A stretch of 64,000 nucleotides of DNA from CAVWSM01 sp963757805. Its GTDB lineage: Bacteria; Actinomycetota; Actinomycetes; Jiangellales; Jiangellaceae. Positions 7,445 to 16,076 of the stretch are shown in pieces (within the stretch, counting starts at the first letter, position 1; every line of letters starts with the position of its first letter). A program made the position numbers and the translations under genes. The notes under the pieces were generated by a model, which saw only the letters and a program-made list of their open reading frames with translations, searched no databases and was not told the origin of the DNA. The DNA lies in contig CAVWSM010000025.1 of assembly GCA_963757805.1 (NCBI GenBank), forward strand, positions 248,001 through 312,000, given 5' to 3'.

Positions 7445-9247
7445 TTGACCACGCACGCCCCCATCACGTCCTTTTCCGACCTCGGTCTCCCGACCGAGCT
7501 CGTCCACACCCTCCACGCCGAAGGCCTCACGACACCGTTCCCGGTGCAGGCCGCGGCGATCCCCGACGCACTTGCCGGTCGCGACCTGCTGGGCCGCGGC
7601 CGTACCGGCTCGGGCAAGACGCTCGCGTTCGGCCTGCCGCTGCTGGCCCGTACGGCCGAGGCCGTGCCTGGCCGGGCCACCCCGCGCAAGCCGCACGCCG
7701 TGATCCTCGCGCCGACGCGTGAGCTTGCGCTGCAGGTCTGCGACGCGCTTCGGCCGTACGCCAAGGCGCTGCGGCTGTGGCTCGCCCCGATCGTCGGAGG
7801 CGCGTCCTACGACCGTCAGTTCCGCGACCTCGACCGTGGCGCACACGTCGTCGTGGCGACGCCGGGCCGGCTCTCCGACCTGGTGGAGCGCGGCGCGGTC
7901 GACCTGTCCGAGGTGCAGATCATGGTGCTCGACGAGGCCGACCAGATGGCCGACACCGGCTTCCTGCCCGCGGTCTGCGAGCTGCTCGACATGGTCGCCC
8001 CGGGTGGGCAGCGGATGCTGTTCTCCGCGACGCTCGACAATCGGGTGCAGGAGGTCGTCAAGCGCTACCTCGTCAACCCTGTCGAGCACGCAACCGACCC
8101 GGCCGAGGCGTCGGTGCCCGACATGGAGCACCACGTCATCAAGGTCGCCCCGCGCGACAAGGCCCGCATCGTCAACGAGATCGCCGCACGGCGCGGTCGT
8201 ACGGTCATGTTCGTCCGTAGCCGGCTTGGCGCCGACAACGTCGCCGACCGCCTTGCGGAGCAGGGGCTTGGCGCCGCTGCGCTCCACGGCGGAATGACGC
8301 AGGGCGCCCGTAACCGGACCCTGTCGGCGTTCAAAGACGGCCACACGCCCGTGCTCGTCGCGACTGACGTCGCCGCGCGCGGCATCCACGTCGACGGCAT
8401 CGACCTCGTGCTGCACGTCGACCCGGCCTCCGACCACAAGGACTACCTGCACCGCGCGGGTCGCACCGCGCGCGCCGGCAGCTCCGGGCTGGTCCTCACC
8501 CTGGCCCTGCCGCACCAGGTCAAGCCGATGCAAAGGCTGCTCCGCGACGCGGGCCTGTCCGTACATCCCGTCAACGCCCGCCCGGGCGACGACGTCCTCG
8601 CCGACGTGTTCGGCGCGCGTGACCCGGAGGAGGCTGCTGTCGAGCACGCCGCCGCCGAGGAGGCTCGCCGCGAGGCCGGGCGTGCGCAGCGAGGGCGTGG
8701 CGGCCGTTCGTACGGGCGGGGCTCGTACGGCGACCGTAGCGATCGTGGCCCCCGCCGCTCGAACGGCGACCGCGATTTCGGCGACCGGCCCCGCCGTTCG
8801 TACGACGACCGTGCCCCCCGCCGGGAGTTTGGTGACCGCGGCTCGCGTGGCTCGTACGGCAACCGCGACGACCGGGCACCCAAGCGAACCTTCGAGGACC
8901 GCGACAGCCGGCCGCGCCGCGAGTTCGAGGACCGCGGCCCGCGCCGGGAGTTCGGTGACCGCGCCGCGCGCGGCTCGTACGGCAACCGCGATAGCAATGC
9001 CAAGCGCACATTCCGTGACGGCGAGGACCGCGACAGCCGGCCGCGTCGGGAGTTCGACGGCCCGCGCCGTTCGTACGACGACCGTGCCCCGCGTCGCGGG
9101 TTCGACGAGCGTGGCCCGAGCCGCTCGGTCGGCGAGCGGGCCGGTGGCGAGCGTCGTTCGTTCGGCAACAAGCGCGAGTTCGGCGACCGCTCCGGCGGCC
9201 GCCCGTACCGTGGCGGGAACGACCGCCCGGTCCGCGACGCTCGCTGA
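7445..9247 (+). CDS. DEAD-box ATP-dependent RNA helicase
   Basis: 600-residue cytosolic RNA helicase that unwinds RNA duplexes. The Q motif region, motif I GRTGSGKT (about 52-59), motif II DEAD (163-166), SAT, and the C-terminal RecA motifs (TDVAARGIHV, HRAGRTARAG) are all intact. From about residue 425 to the end is a disordered Arg/Gly/Asp/Ser-rich tail with repeated units such as REFGDRG and RGSYGNRD, which would bind RNA non-specifically. The start is TTG at 7445 after AAAGGG. It is preceded by a structured leader and followed by a strong terminator, so it is a single-gene unit, probably cold- or stress-regulated. Confidence 0.95.
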   Translation: MTTHAPITSFSDLGLPTELVHTLHAEGLTTPFPVQAAAIPDALAGRDLLGRGRTGSGKTLAFGLPLLARTAEAVPGRATPRKPHAVILAPTRELALQVCDALRPYAKALRLWLAPIVGGASYDRQFRDLDRGAHVVVATPGRLSDLVERGAVDLSEVQIMVLDEADQMADTGFLPAVCELLDMVAPGGQRMLFSATLDNRVQEVVKRYLVNPVEHATDPAEASVPDMEHHVIKVAPRDKARIVNEIAARRGRTVMFVRSRLGADNVADRLAEQGLGAAALHGGMTQGARNRTLSAFKDGHTPVLVATDVAARGIHVDGIDLVLHVDPASDHKDYLHRAGRTARAGSSGLVLTLALPHQVKPMQRLLRDAGLSVHPVNARPGDDVLADVFGARDPEEAAVEHAAAEEARREAGRAQRGRGGRSYGRGSYGDRSDRGPRRSNGDRDFGDRPRRSYDDRAPRREFGDRGSRGSYGNRDDRAPKRTFEDRDSRPRREFEDRGPRREFGDRAARGSYGNRDSNAKRTFRDGEDRDSRPRREFDGPRRSYDDRAPRRGFDERGPSRSVGERAGGERRSFGNKREFGDRSGGRPYRGGNDRPVRDAR

Positions 9248-9264
9248 CAAATAGCTAGAACGAC

Positions 9265-9299
9265 CGAGGCCGACCGCGCACTCTGCGCGGTCGGCCTCG
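9265..9299 (+). terminator. Intrinsic terminator after DEAD-box helicase
   Basis: Perfect 16-bp inverted repeat, left arm 9265-9280 (CGAGGCCGACCGCGCA) and right arm 9284-9299, with a CTC loop. It lies 18 bases after the helicase stop. The following TCGTCTCT is only weakly T-rich, as is usual in high-GC actinobacteria. Confidence 0.85.
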
Positions 9300-9379
9300 T
9301 CGTCTCTGTCGAGTGGCGTATCTCTGCCAGGTCTGGGTGACTCTTCGTGAGCAAGATCCGAGACTCAGAAGGGAACCCC

Positions 9380-9850
9380 ATGACCACGTCGACCACGAGC
9401 GTCCTGCCCTGGCCATTGGTCCGCCAAGGCGACCATGACCACCCGGTCGAGACGCTGCAGTACCTGCTCCGCCACCACGGTCACAACCTGGTGGTGGACG
9501 GCGACTTCGGCCCGAACACCGACGCCGCCGTGCGCGCGTTCCAGCAGGCCAAGAACCTCACGGTCGACGGGATCGTCGGACCCAAAACGTGGGCAGCGGT
9601 GGTTGTCACTGTCCAGAAGGGCATGACGAACGAGGCAGTCAAGGGTGTCCAGCAGGAGGCAGCCTTCCGCGACCAGTCCGGCAACCCGCAGCCGGCTCTT
9701 GCCATTGACGGCATCTTCGGACCCAAGACCGAGGCGTTCGTCAAGGGCTTCCAGGAGGCCCTGCACACCGACATCCCCAGCGTCGCGGTCGACGGCATCG
9801 TCGGCCCAGTAACCTGGCGGGCGCTGGTCAGCGGGATGCTCTCCTTCTGA
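9380..9850 (+). CDS. Peptidoglycan-binding domain protein (two PG_binding_1 repeats)
   Basis: 156-residue protein with two tandem peptidoglycan-binding (PG_binding_1) repeats. The repeats end in the hallmark pattern: VDGDFGPNTDAAVRAFQQ then VDGIVGPKTWAA in the first half, and IDGIFGPKTEAFVKGFQ then VDGIVGPVTWRAL in the second. ATG 9380 with AGAAGGGA is preferred over an in-frame GTG at 9347. No signal peptide or catalytic domain is visible, so it may act as a cell-wall-binding module exported by an unseen route, or be released by lysis. It lies alone between two terminator-like regions. Confidence 0.85.
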   Translation: MTTSTTSVLPWPLVRQGDHDHPVETLQYLLRHHGHNLVVDGDFGPNTDAAVRAFQQAKNLTVDGIVGPKTWAAVVVTVQKGMTNEAVKGVQQEAAFRDQSGNPQPALAIDGIFGPKTEAFVKGFQEALHTDIPSVAVDGIVGPVTWRALVSGMLSF

Positions 9851-9964
9851 CCTCGGGGCGAGGCCGGTCGCGCAGGATGCGCGGCGGGCTTCGCTGTCTT
9901 TCGTCGCGGTCGGCCTCCTGGTGATACAAGTAAGCCGACATTGACGCCGGGCGAGGAGGCCTCT

Positions 9965-10267
9965 GTGGCGGTCACGCCGTCTCGCAATATCTCCAAGAGC
10001 ATCGTGCAGGCCCACGCATTCGCCGGCTTGCTCGACTTTCTCGTGGTCGTCGTCGGCGTGCTCGGCGTTGGCGCCGCGCTTTGGCTGGGCAGCAACACCG
10101 CCGAGCCCGCGCTTGCGGTGGTGAACATTCTGTTATGGACCGTGATGCTGTGCCTCGGGATGTCGTGGGGGAAGCACATGCTGCGCATGGTCAGCGTGTC
10201 GGCGGCCTCGGCTCTACCCGACGAGCAGTCGCGAGACAGCGTGATCGCCCGGCTGGACGCGGGCTGA
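9965..10267 (+). CDS. Small membrane protein, unknown
   Basis: 100-residue protein with two predicted membrane segments (roughly LLDFLVVVVGVLGVGAALWL and AVVNILLWTVMLCLGMSW) and a charged C-terminus. GTG 9965 is chosen because GAGGAGG lies six bases upstream; an in-frame TTG at 9941 lacks one. No family is recognised. It is followed by 130 bases without a gene and then the convergent rdgB. Confidence 0.6.
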   Translation: MAVTPSRNISKSIVQAHAFAGLLDFLVVVVGVLGVGAALWLGSNTAEPALAVVNILLWTVMLCLGMSWGKHMLRMVSVSAASALPDEQSRDSVIARLDAG

Positions 10268-10399
10268 GGCGGGACGGCCGGGTGCCGGTGCGTGGGCGCT
10301 ATGCCCAGCAGCTCAGTGCTCGCTGTCCCCGGACTAGCAGATGCCTAGGCGCCTGACACCTGGCTCCGCCGGCGAGCGGGCACCCACATGCTGGCAAGA

Positions 10400-11026
10400 T
10401 CAAGGCACTTGGTCGGCGTCCTTGCCCAACAGCTGCCGCAACACCGGCACGAGCGCGCGGAATGCCCGGCCGCGGTGGCTGATCGCGTCCTTCTCGGCGT
10501 CGGGCAGCTCTGCGATCGTGCGGGTCTCTGCGTCGGGCACGAAGATCGGGTCGTAGCCGAACCCGCCGGTGCCGCGCGGTACTCGTACGAGATGTCCACT
10601 GACGACACCCTCGACGACCTCGCAGACACCGTCCGGCAGCGCGACCGCGGCGGCACAGACGAAGGCCGCGCCGAGGCGCTCGTCGGGCACGTCGGTGACC
10701 TGCGCGAGCACGAGCGCGACGTTCTCGCGGTCGGCGCCGTGTCGTCCGGCCCACCGCGCCGACAACACTCCCGGCATTCCGTTGAGCGCATCGACCGCCA
10801 GGCCGGAGTCGTCGGCGACAGCCGGCAGACCGGTTGCGCGGGCAATGGCGAGCGCCTTGAGCAGGGCGTTGTCAGAGAAGGTCGACCCCGTCTCCGGCAC
10901 GTCGGGCGCGTCGGGAAACTCGGCCAGCCCAACGATGTCCACCTCGAGGCTCGCGGCGCCCAGGATGCGGTGCAGCTCCTCGACCTTGTGCCTGTTGCGA
11001 GTCGCGAGGACGAGACGTGCGGTCAT
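10400..11026 (-). CDS. rdgB: RdgB/HAM1 non-canonical purine NTP pyrophosphatase
   Basis: 208-residue cytosolic house-cleaning enzyme that hydrolyses dITP, ITP and XTP to monophosphates, preventing their incorporation. LATRNRHKVEEL near the start, the ETGSTFSDNALLKA block, VADDSGLAVDALNG, and GGFGYDPIFVPD with the C-terminal ISHRGRAFRAL are the family signatures. The ATG overlaps the stop of RNase PH by 4 bases (ATGA), so it is translated with rph. The rph-rdgB pair is widely conserved in actinobacteria. Confidence 0.96.
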   Translation of the reverse strand: MTARLVLATRNRHKVEELHRILGAASLEVDIVGLAEFPDAPDVPETGSTFSDNALLKALAIARATGLPAVADDSGLAVDALNGMPGVLSARWAGRHGADRENVALVLAQVTDVPDERLGAAFVCAAAVALPDGVCEVVEGVVSGHLVRVPRGTGGFGYDPIFVPDAETRTIAELPDAEKDAISHRGRAFRALVPVLRQLLGKDADQVP

Positions 11027-11742
11027 GAGGCCAGCGCGGCAAGCTGTTGGCGCGTCAGCTCGTTGCAGCCCGTGCCGGCGAGATCGAGCAACCCGTCGAG
11101 CAGCGAGCGTTTGAACGGCTCACCCTCGGCGGTCCCCTGGACCTCGATGAAGCGACCGTCACCCGTCATCACGACGTTCATGTCGGTCTCGGCCTTGACG
11201 TCCTCCTCATAGTTGAGGTCGAGCCGGCTTTCGCCCTCGACGATGCCAACGGACACGGCCGAAACCGTGCCAACGAGGGGATCGCTGCTGAGCAGCCCCT
11301 TCGAGCTCATCCAGGTCACCGCATCAGTGAGCGCCACGAACGAACCGGTGATGGCCGCCGTGCGGGTGCCACCGTCGGCCTGCAGCACATCGCAGTCGAC
11401 GACGAGCGTGTTCTCGCCGAGCGCCTTGTCGTCGATCACGGCACGCAGGGATCGACCGATGAGCCGAGAGATCTCGTGCGTACGGCCACCGATGCGGCCC
11501 TTGACCGACTCGCGGTCGGAGCGAGTGTGGGTTGACCGGGGCAGCATCGAGTACTCCGCCGTGACCCAGCCAAGTCCGCTGCCTCTGCGCCAGCGCGGCA
11601 CGCCCTCGGTGACGGAGACAGCACACAGCACACGTGTGTTGCCGAACTCGACGAGCACGGAGCCCTCGGCGTGCTGCAGCCAACTGCGCTGGAACCGGAC
11701 AGGACGGAGCTGATCGGCACTACGGCCGTCGGGTCGCGTCAT
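11023..11742 (-). CDS. rph: Ribonuclease PH
   Basis: 239-residue phosphorolytic 3'-5' exoribonuclease that trims tRNA 3' ends using phosphate. Recognisable segments are RPDGRSADQLRPVRF at the N-terminus, GSVLVEFGNTRVLC, GWVTAEYSMLPRSTHTR with the RNA-binding arginines, and IGRSLRAVIDDKALGENTLVVDCDVLQADGGTRTA. Length is typical. It is the second gene of a minus-strand group that starts with murI, and it overlaps rdgB. Confidence 0.96.
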   Translation of the reverse strand: MTRPDGRSADQLRPVRFQRSWLQHAEGSVLVEFGNTRVLCAVSVTEGVPRWRRGSGLGWVTAEYSMLPRSTHTRSDRESVKGRIGGRTHEISRLIGRSLRAVIDDKALGENTLVVDCDVLQADGGTRTAAITGSFVALTDAVTWMSSKGLLSSDPLVGTVSAVSVGIVEGESRLDLNYEEDVKAETDMNVVMTGDGRFIEVQGTAEGEPFKRSLLDGLLDLAGTGCNELTRQQLAALAS

Positions 11743-11775
11743 GGCGCCGAGACTATCGACCGCCGCCGCGGCGGC

Positions 11776-12273
11776 TCAGAGCAGGACGACGCGGGTCGTG
11801 GTCTCGACGGTTTCGCCGGCCTTGGGGTAAGCGTGCAAGGTGCGCCACCACACGGTGCGCAGCACGCCCGTGCCGGCAACAATTGCGGTCACGCCGCCAG
11901 GCTCGCCGGACAGCTCGGCCACGATGCCGTACGGGTTGGCGGCTACGGCGTCGACGTCGCGCTCGACGGCGGAGACGTCGTACGGTCGGGCGAAAGACGA
12001 GATCGTGTAGATCGCGCCGGGCAGCTGGCGGCGCTCGAAGCGTGGCAGCTCGGAGCCGACCTCTCTGGGCAGAACTCCGACGACCTCGCAGATCTGAGTC
12101 GTGTCCGCGTCGAGCTGCACACTGTGCGAGGCGTCGAGCACCCGCAGATTCAACGTCACAGTGCCGAACGTGACCGGCAACACGGCAAGCGGCGCCCCCG
12201 GAGCGTCGCCGAGGGCCAACCGCAGGTCGCTCGCGGCAGCGTCCCGGAAGGGCGTGTCGATCTGGGTGCGCAT
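11776..12273 (-). CDS. DUF2617-like conserved actinobacterial protein
   Basis: 165-residue soluble protein that matches what I know of the DUF2617 family found next to rph in actinobacteria. It begins MRTQIDTPFRDAAASDL and is rich in beta-strand patterns (LAVLPVTFGTVTLNLRVLDASH, GAIYTISSFARPYDVSA). No catalytic motif is evident and the function is unknown. It sits 33 bases upstream of rph in the same direction. The family name is recalled from context and pattern, so it is tentative. Confidence 0.65.
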   Translation of the reverse strand: MRTQIDTPFRDAAASDLRLALGDAPGAPLAVLPVTFGTVTLNLRVLDASHSVQLDADTTQICEVVGVLPREVGSELPRFERRQLPGAIYTISSFARPYDVSAVERDVDAVAANPYGIVAELSGEPGGVTAIVAGTGVLRTVWWRTLHAYPKAGETVETTTRVVLL

Positions 12274-12360
12274 ATGTCGATGGTCTCCGTCAGGGCACGT
12301 TTACGAGAGGGATTTTCTCGAACCCAGTCAGCGACTATAGGACCGAAACACCCGATTCGG

Positions 12361-13107
12361 TCAGATTTTGTGCGAGACGCCGCTCACGGCGAGCTCGATT
12401 GGCCCGGTGAAGACTTCGGCGGCCTCGGCGTGCGCCCGCGCGGGGTCGCCCCACGGCGGGATATGGGTCAGGAGGAGGCGGCCGACGGCGGCGCGGGCCG
12501 CGTGCTCGCCCGCCTCGCGCCCGGTCAGGTGCAGGTCGGGCGGGTTGTCCTCGCCGTGCTGGAATGAGGCCTCCGCCAGGAGAACGTCCGCATTGCTGGC
12601 GATCTTGACAAGCCGCTCGCTCGGGCCGGTATCGCCCGAGTAGGCGAGGGTGGAGCCGCCGTACGTGAGCCGGATCGCGTAGGCGGGCACCGGGTGAGCG
12701 ACACGGGTGACCTGGGCCGTGAACGGACCGATCTCGAACGCGCCCTCGGGATAGCGCTGGAAGGTGAACTCGCCAGACATGCCAGGGTCGGGCGGCATGT
12801 CGTAGGCGCGAGCAAGGCGCTCGGCGGCGCCCTCGGGCCCGTACACGGGGATCGGCGGGAGCGGTCCGCCCGGAGCGTAGCGCCGCGCCACGTAGTAGGC
12901 GCACACGTCGAAGCAGTGATCGGGATGCAGGTGGGAGAGGGCGACCGCGTCGATCGACTCGATAGGTACGTGCCGCGCCAGCGCGCCCAGGGCGCCGTTG
13001 CCCAGGTCAAGCAGGAGACGGAAGCCTTCCGCTTCCACGAGATAGCTGGACGCGGGCGAGTCGGGGCCGGGGATGGAGCCGGAGCAGCCGATGACGGTGA
13101 GCCTCAC
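12361..13107 (-). CDS. MBL-fold metallohydrolase (cyclic nucleotide phosphodiesterase/RNase Z-like)
   Basis: 248-residue metallo-beta-lactamase-fold hydrolase. The start VRLTVIGCSGSIPGPDSPASS and the zinc motif LSHLHPDHCFD (HxHxDH), a later His (VAHPVPAYA), YSGDTGPSE and LLLTHIPPW are typical of the ElaC/RNase Z-like branch that acts on phosphodiesters. GTG 13107 overlaps the murI stop by 4 bases (GTGA), so it is coupled to murI, a pairing conserved in actinobacteria and mycobacteria. A short inverted repeat ACCGAA/TTCGGT lies at its 3' end. Confidence 0.9.
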   Translation of the reverse strand: MRLTVIGCSGSIPGPDSPASSYLVEAEGFRLLLDLGNGALGALARHVPIESIDAVALSHLHPDHCFDVCAYYVARRYAPGGPLPPIPVYGPEGAAERLARAYDMPPDPGMSGEFTFQRYPEGAFEIGPFTAQVTRVAHPVPAYAIRLTYGGSTLAYSGDTGPSERLVKIASNADVLLAEASFQHGEDNPPDLHLTGREAGEHAARAAVGRLLLTHIPPWGDPARAHAEAAEVFTGPIELAVSGVSHKI

Positions 13108-13907
13108 ACGGCCTCCTCGACCACGGCGACCGCGTCGACCTCGGGGCCGAGGAAGCGTCTGGCCAGCTCGGTGAAGGGCGCCGGGTCTCCGGTGGCGCGG
13201 AAGATGTGCCGAGGCGGCGGCAGCCGGTCGTCGCGGTGCAGCCCGTGCTCGGCGAGGGTGCGGTAGACGTCCTTGGCCGTCTCCTCGGCGCTCGAGACGA
13301 GCGTCACGTCGTCGCCCATGACGTACGACAGCACGCCGGTCAGCAGCGGATAGTGCGTGCAGCCCAGCACGAGCGTGTCGATGCCGGCGGCGCGCAGCGG
13401 CTCCAGGTAGTCGCGGGCCACGTCCTCGATCTCGGGGCCGTGCGTGATGCCGTCCTCGACGAAGTCGACGAACCGTGGGCACGCGTGTGTCGTGATCTGC
13501 AGGTGTGGCGCGGCGGCAAACGAGTCCTCGTAGGCGCGCGAGGCAATCGTTGCCCGCGTGCCGATGACGCCGACGTGGCCGTTGCGGGTCGCCGCGACTG
13601 CGCGGCGCACCGCGGGCTGGATGACCTCGACGACCGGCACGTTGTAGCGCTCGCGGGCGTCCCGGAGCACCGCGCTGCTGGCCGAGTTGCACGCGATCAC
13701 GAGCAGCTTGACGCCCTCGTCGACCAGGTGGTCCATGACGTCGAGCGCGTAAGCCCGGACCTGGGCGATCGGTCGCGGTCCGTAGGGCCCGCGGGCGGTG
13801 TCGCCCACGTACAGGATCGGCTCGTGCGGCAGCTGGTCGAGCACGGCGCGGGCCACGGTCAACCCGCCGACGCCGGAGTCGAAGATGCCGATAGGTGCGT
13901 CGTTCAT
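13104..13907 (-). CDS. murI: Glutamate racemase
   Basis: 267-residue cofactor-independent racemase supplying D-glutamate for peptidoglycan. The first catalytic cysteine is in VIACNSASSAV and the second in VLGCTHYPLL; the N-terminal GIFDSGVGGLTVARAV and the YVGDTARGPYG block are invariant family features. ATG 13907 is the conserved start. It heads the murI-MBL-DUF2617-rph-rdgB group on the minus strand. The upstream region toward 14104 contains one copy of the 64-65 bp palindrome. Confidence 0.96.
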   Translation of the reverse strand: MNDAPIGIFDSGVGGLTVARAVLDQLPHEPILYVGDTARGPYGPRPIAQVRAYALDVMDHLVDEGVKLLVIACNSASSAVLRDARERYNVPVVEVIQPAVRRAVAATRNGHVGVIGTRATIASRAYEDSFAAAPHLQITTHACPRFVDFVEDGITHGPEIEDVARDYLEPLRAAGIDTLVLGCTHYPLLTGVLSYVMGDDVTLVSSAEETAKDVYRTLAEHGLHRDDRLPPPRHIFRATGDPAPFTELARRFLGPEVDAVAVVEEAV

Positions 13908-13969
13908 CGGGATCGAGCGTAAGGCCCGGTGTGGCGGGGAGCGGTCAGCCGAGCGCGCTACGTGTCGAA

Positions 13970-14033
13970 GATCATGCGACAAGACGACATCTGTGGGGAC
14001 ATCGCGACGCCGATGTCGCACTGTCGCATGATC
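13970..14033. repeat. 64-65 bp palindromic repeat, copy 1
   Basis: Outer arms GATCATGCGACA (13970-13981) and TGTCGCATGATC (14022-14033) are perfect, followed inward after three mismatches by CGACATC/GATGTCG. It lies between the diverging murI and AbiEi-like genes. Three more copies with the same ends and nearly identical length are at 15028, 23963 and 54229. Confidence 0.85.
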
Positions 14034-14103
14034 CGGACTCCGCCTTGTCCACAGATCTTGTACGGGGCCACCCGACGCACGGCTGGTCCAGCACGCTGGT
14101 GGC

Positions 14104-15024
14104 ATGCCCGAATGGAGCTACCGCCCGACGTTGGAGGATCTGCTGGCCCGCCAGAACGGTGTGTTCCGCCCGAGCCAGGTGGCCCCGTGGCTGACCCCGG
14201 AGGAGATCCGCCAAGAGGTGGGTCAAGGGACGTGGCGGATGCCACACCGAAACGTGTACATGAACCACAATGGACCGTTGACCCGCGACCAGGAGTTGTG
14301 GGTCTGCCTGCTCGCAGGCCCGCGAGGATCGGCGCTCGGTGGGCTGACGGCGGCCGAGCTCGACGGGTTTCGCGGCTTCCCACCGACGGCAGTCGACCTC
14401 GTCATTCCGGCCGGGCAGCGCCGTCCGCGACGCGACGGCTTGGAGGTGCATTTCTCGCACTATCTGGGCGACCAGGACGTCCACCCTTTGCGACTGCCGC
14501 GACGGACACGGCTTCCGCGCAGCCTGATCGACGGAGCCTCCCGCGCGCCTCACGACCGGATCGCCCGCGCGATCATCCTCGCTGGTGTCCAGCAGCGACT
14601 GACCCGACCGCAGGAATTGGCCGACCAACTCGCTCGGAGAGCGAACTGCCTGCGACATGAGCTGATCCTCGAGTCGATCGAGGATGCGCGCGGCGGGGTC
14701 GCATCTGTCCCAGAGCGTGACTTCGAACTCATCAGGCGACGGTGGCGTCTACCTGAGCCCACCCGGCAGGCGATCCTCCGGCGCCGAGACGGGAAGTACT
14801 ACCTCGACGCGGACTGGGAGGCGTTCGGCGTCTCTGCCGAGGTTCACGGCATCCAGCACGGCGAGATCCTCCAGTGGGATGACGACCTCGACCGGATCAG
14901 CGTCGTGGCAGCACGCGGCCGGCGAGAGCTGCAGTTCAGTTCGTACGCCGTACGGCATCGACAAGCCAGGGTGGGTGAGCTCCTCGAAGAAGCCCTGCGC
15001 AATGGCGGCTGGCACCCAAGATGA
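14104..15024 (+). CDS. AbiEi-like N-terminal / DUF559-like C-terminal protein
   Basis: 306-residue protein. The N-terminal ~90 residues look like the winged-helix domain of AbiEi-type antitoxins (LLARQNGVFRPSQV, then WRMPHRNVYMNHNGPLT and LAGPRGSALGGLTAAELDGF). The C-terminal third (LDADWEAFGVSAEVHGIQH, WDDDLDR, FSSYAVRHR) resembles the DUF559/Vsr-like nuclease fold that often follows this domain in actinobacteria. No AbiEii toxin is next to it. Copies of the 64-bp palindrome flank it on both sides (13970-14033 and 15028-15092), so gene plus repeats could have moved as a unit. Function is unknown; a defence or regulatory role is plausible. Confidence 0.72.
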   Translation: MPEWSYRPTLEDLLARQNGVFRPSQVAPWLTPEEIRQEVGQGTWRMPHRNVYMNHNGPLTRDQELWVCLLAGPRGSALGGLTAAELDGFRGFPPTAVDLVIPAGQRRPRRDGLEVHFSHYLGDQDVHPLRLPRRTRLPRSLIDGASRAPHDRIARAIILAGVQQRLTRPQELADQLARRANCLRHELILESIEDARGGVASVPERDFELIRRRWRLPEPTRQAILRRRDGKYYLDADWEAFGVSAEVHGIQHGEILQWDDDLDRISVVAARGRRELQFSSYAVRHRQARVGELLEEALRNGGWHPR

Positions 15025-15027
15025 AGC

Positions 15028-15092
15028 GATCATGCGACAAAGCGACATCCGAAGCGGCTCTGGCCGCAGAATTGTCGCACTGTCGCATGATC
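15028..15092. repeat. 64-65 bp palindromic repeat, copy 2
   Basis: Starts GATCATGCGACA (15028) and ends TGTCGCATGATC (15092), with inner CGACAT on the left and TTGTCGC on the right. It begins three bases after the AbiEi-like stop and ends 11 bases before the cysM stop, so it lies between two convergent genes and could also act as a bidirectional terminator hairpin. Confidence 0.85.
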
Positions 15093-15103
15093 CACTCGGG
15101 GGC

Positions 15104-16051
15104 TCACGCCCAGAGCTGGCTGTCGAGCCGCTCCTCGGCATCATCGAGCGTGCCCTCATAGGCGCCGGTCGACAGATACTTCCAGCCCGCGTCGGCGACG
15201 ATGAACGCGATGTCGGCGCGCTCCCCGTCTCGTACGCATCGTGCCGCGACTCCCAGCGCTGCATGCAGCACCGCGCCGGTCGAGATGCCAGCGAAGATGC
15301 CCTCGGCCAAGAGCAGCTCGCGCACGCGCCGCACTGCATCCCGGGCCCCGACCGAATAGCGCGTCGAGAGCACCGACTCGTCATAGAGCTCCGGGATGAA
15401 CCCCTGATCGAGGTTGCGCAACCCGTAGACCAGCTCCCCATATCGAGGCTCGGCCGCCACGATCTGCACGGACGGCACCTTCTCCCGCAGGAACCGCCCG
15501 ACACCCATCAGCGTCCCCGTGGTCCCCAGCCCGGCGACAAAGTGCGTGATGGTCGGCAGATCCGCCAGCAGCTCCGGCCCGGTGGTCTGGTAGTGCGCGG
15601 CGGTGTTGGCCGGGTTGCCGTACTGGTAGAGCAACACCCAGTCGGGATGCTCCACCGCGAGCTCCTTGGCGACCCGTACAGCCTCGTTTGACCCGCCGGC
15701 GGCCGGAGACAAGCGCACCTCCACACCCCACATCGCGAGCAGCTGGCGCCGCTCGACCGACGTGTTCTCCGGCATCACGCAGACCAGGCGGTAGCCACGG
15801 AGCCGGCAGGCCATGGCCAGCGAGATGCCGGTGTTGCCCGACGTCGGCTCCAGCACGGTCATCCCTGGCCGCAGCACGCCGCGTACCTCGGCGTCGGCGA
15901 TCATCGCGAGGGCGATGCGGTCCTTGATCGAACCGGTCGGATTGCGGTCCTCCAGCTTGGCCCAGAGGCGCACTTCCGGTGAGGGAGAAAGCCGCGGCAG
16001 GCCAACGAGCGGGGTATGCCCCACGGAGTCGAGCAGCGAGTCGTACCTCAT
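15104..16051 (-). CDS. cysM: Cysteine synthase CysM (CysO-dependent type)
   Basis: 315-residue PLP-dependent beta-replacement enzyme. In actinobacteria this form uses O-phosphoserine and the thiocarboxylate of the carrier CysO. The PLP lysine is in TGSIKDRIAL, the substrate loop in EPTSGNTGISLAM, and the phosphate-binding GLGTTGTLMG follows. The C-terminus is extended, as in mycobacterial CysM. It is the last gene of mec-cysO-cysM, all on the minus strand and closely spaced, which confirms the route. Confidence 0.95.
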   Translation of the reverse strand: MRYDSLLDSVGHTPLVGLPRLSPSPEVRLWAKLEDRNPTGSIKDRIALAMIADAEVRGVLRPGMTVLEPTSGNTGISLAMACRLRGYRLVCVMPENTSVERRQLLAMWGVEVRLSPAAGGSNEAVRVAKELAVEHPDWVLLYQYGNPANTAAHYQTTGPELLADLPTITHFVAGLGTTGTLMGVGRFLREKVPSVQIVAAEPRYGELVYGLRNLDQGFIPELYDESVLSTRYSVGARDAVRRVRELLLAEGIFAGISTGAVLHAALGVAARCVRDGERADIAFIVADAGWKYLSTGAYEGTLDDAEERLDSQLWA

Positions 16052-16076
16052 CAGAGCAGCACCCGACGCGCCACTG

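Noticed and set aside
9851..9940. Inverted repeats after the peptidoglycan-binding gene (GAGGCCG ... CGGCCTC)
   Set aside because: The arms are partial and widely spaced; not convincing as a terminator compared with 9265-9299.
10268..10399. Possible tRNA between the small membrane protein and rdgB
   Set aside because: tRNA genes often lie near rdgB in actinobacteria, but no cloverleaf with a T-arm TTCGA sequence could be drawn on either strand.
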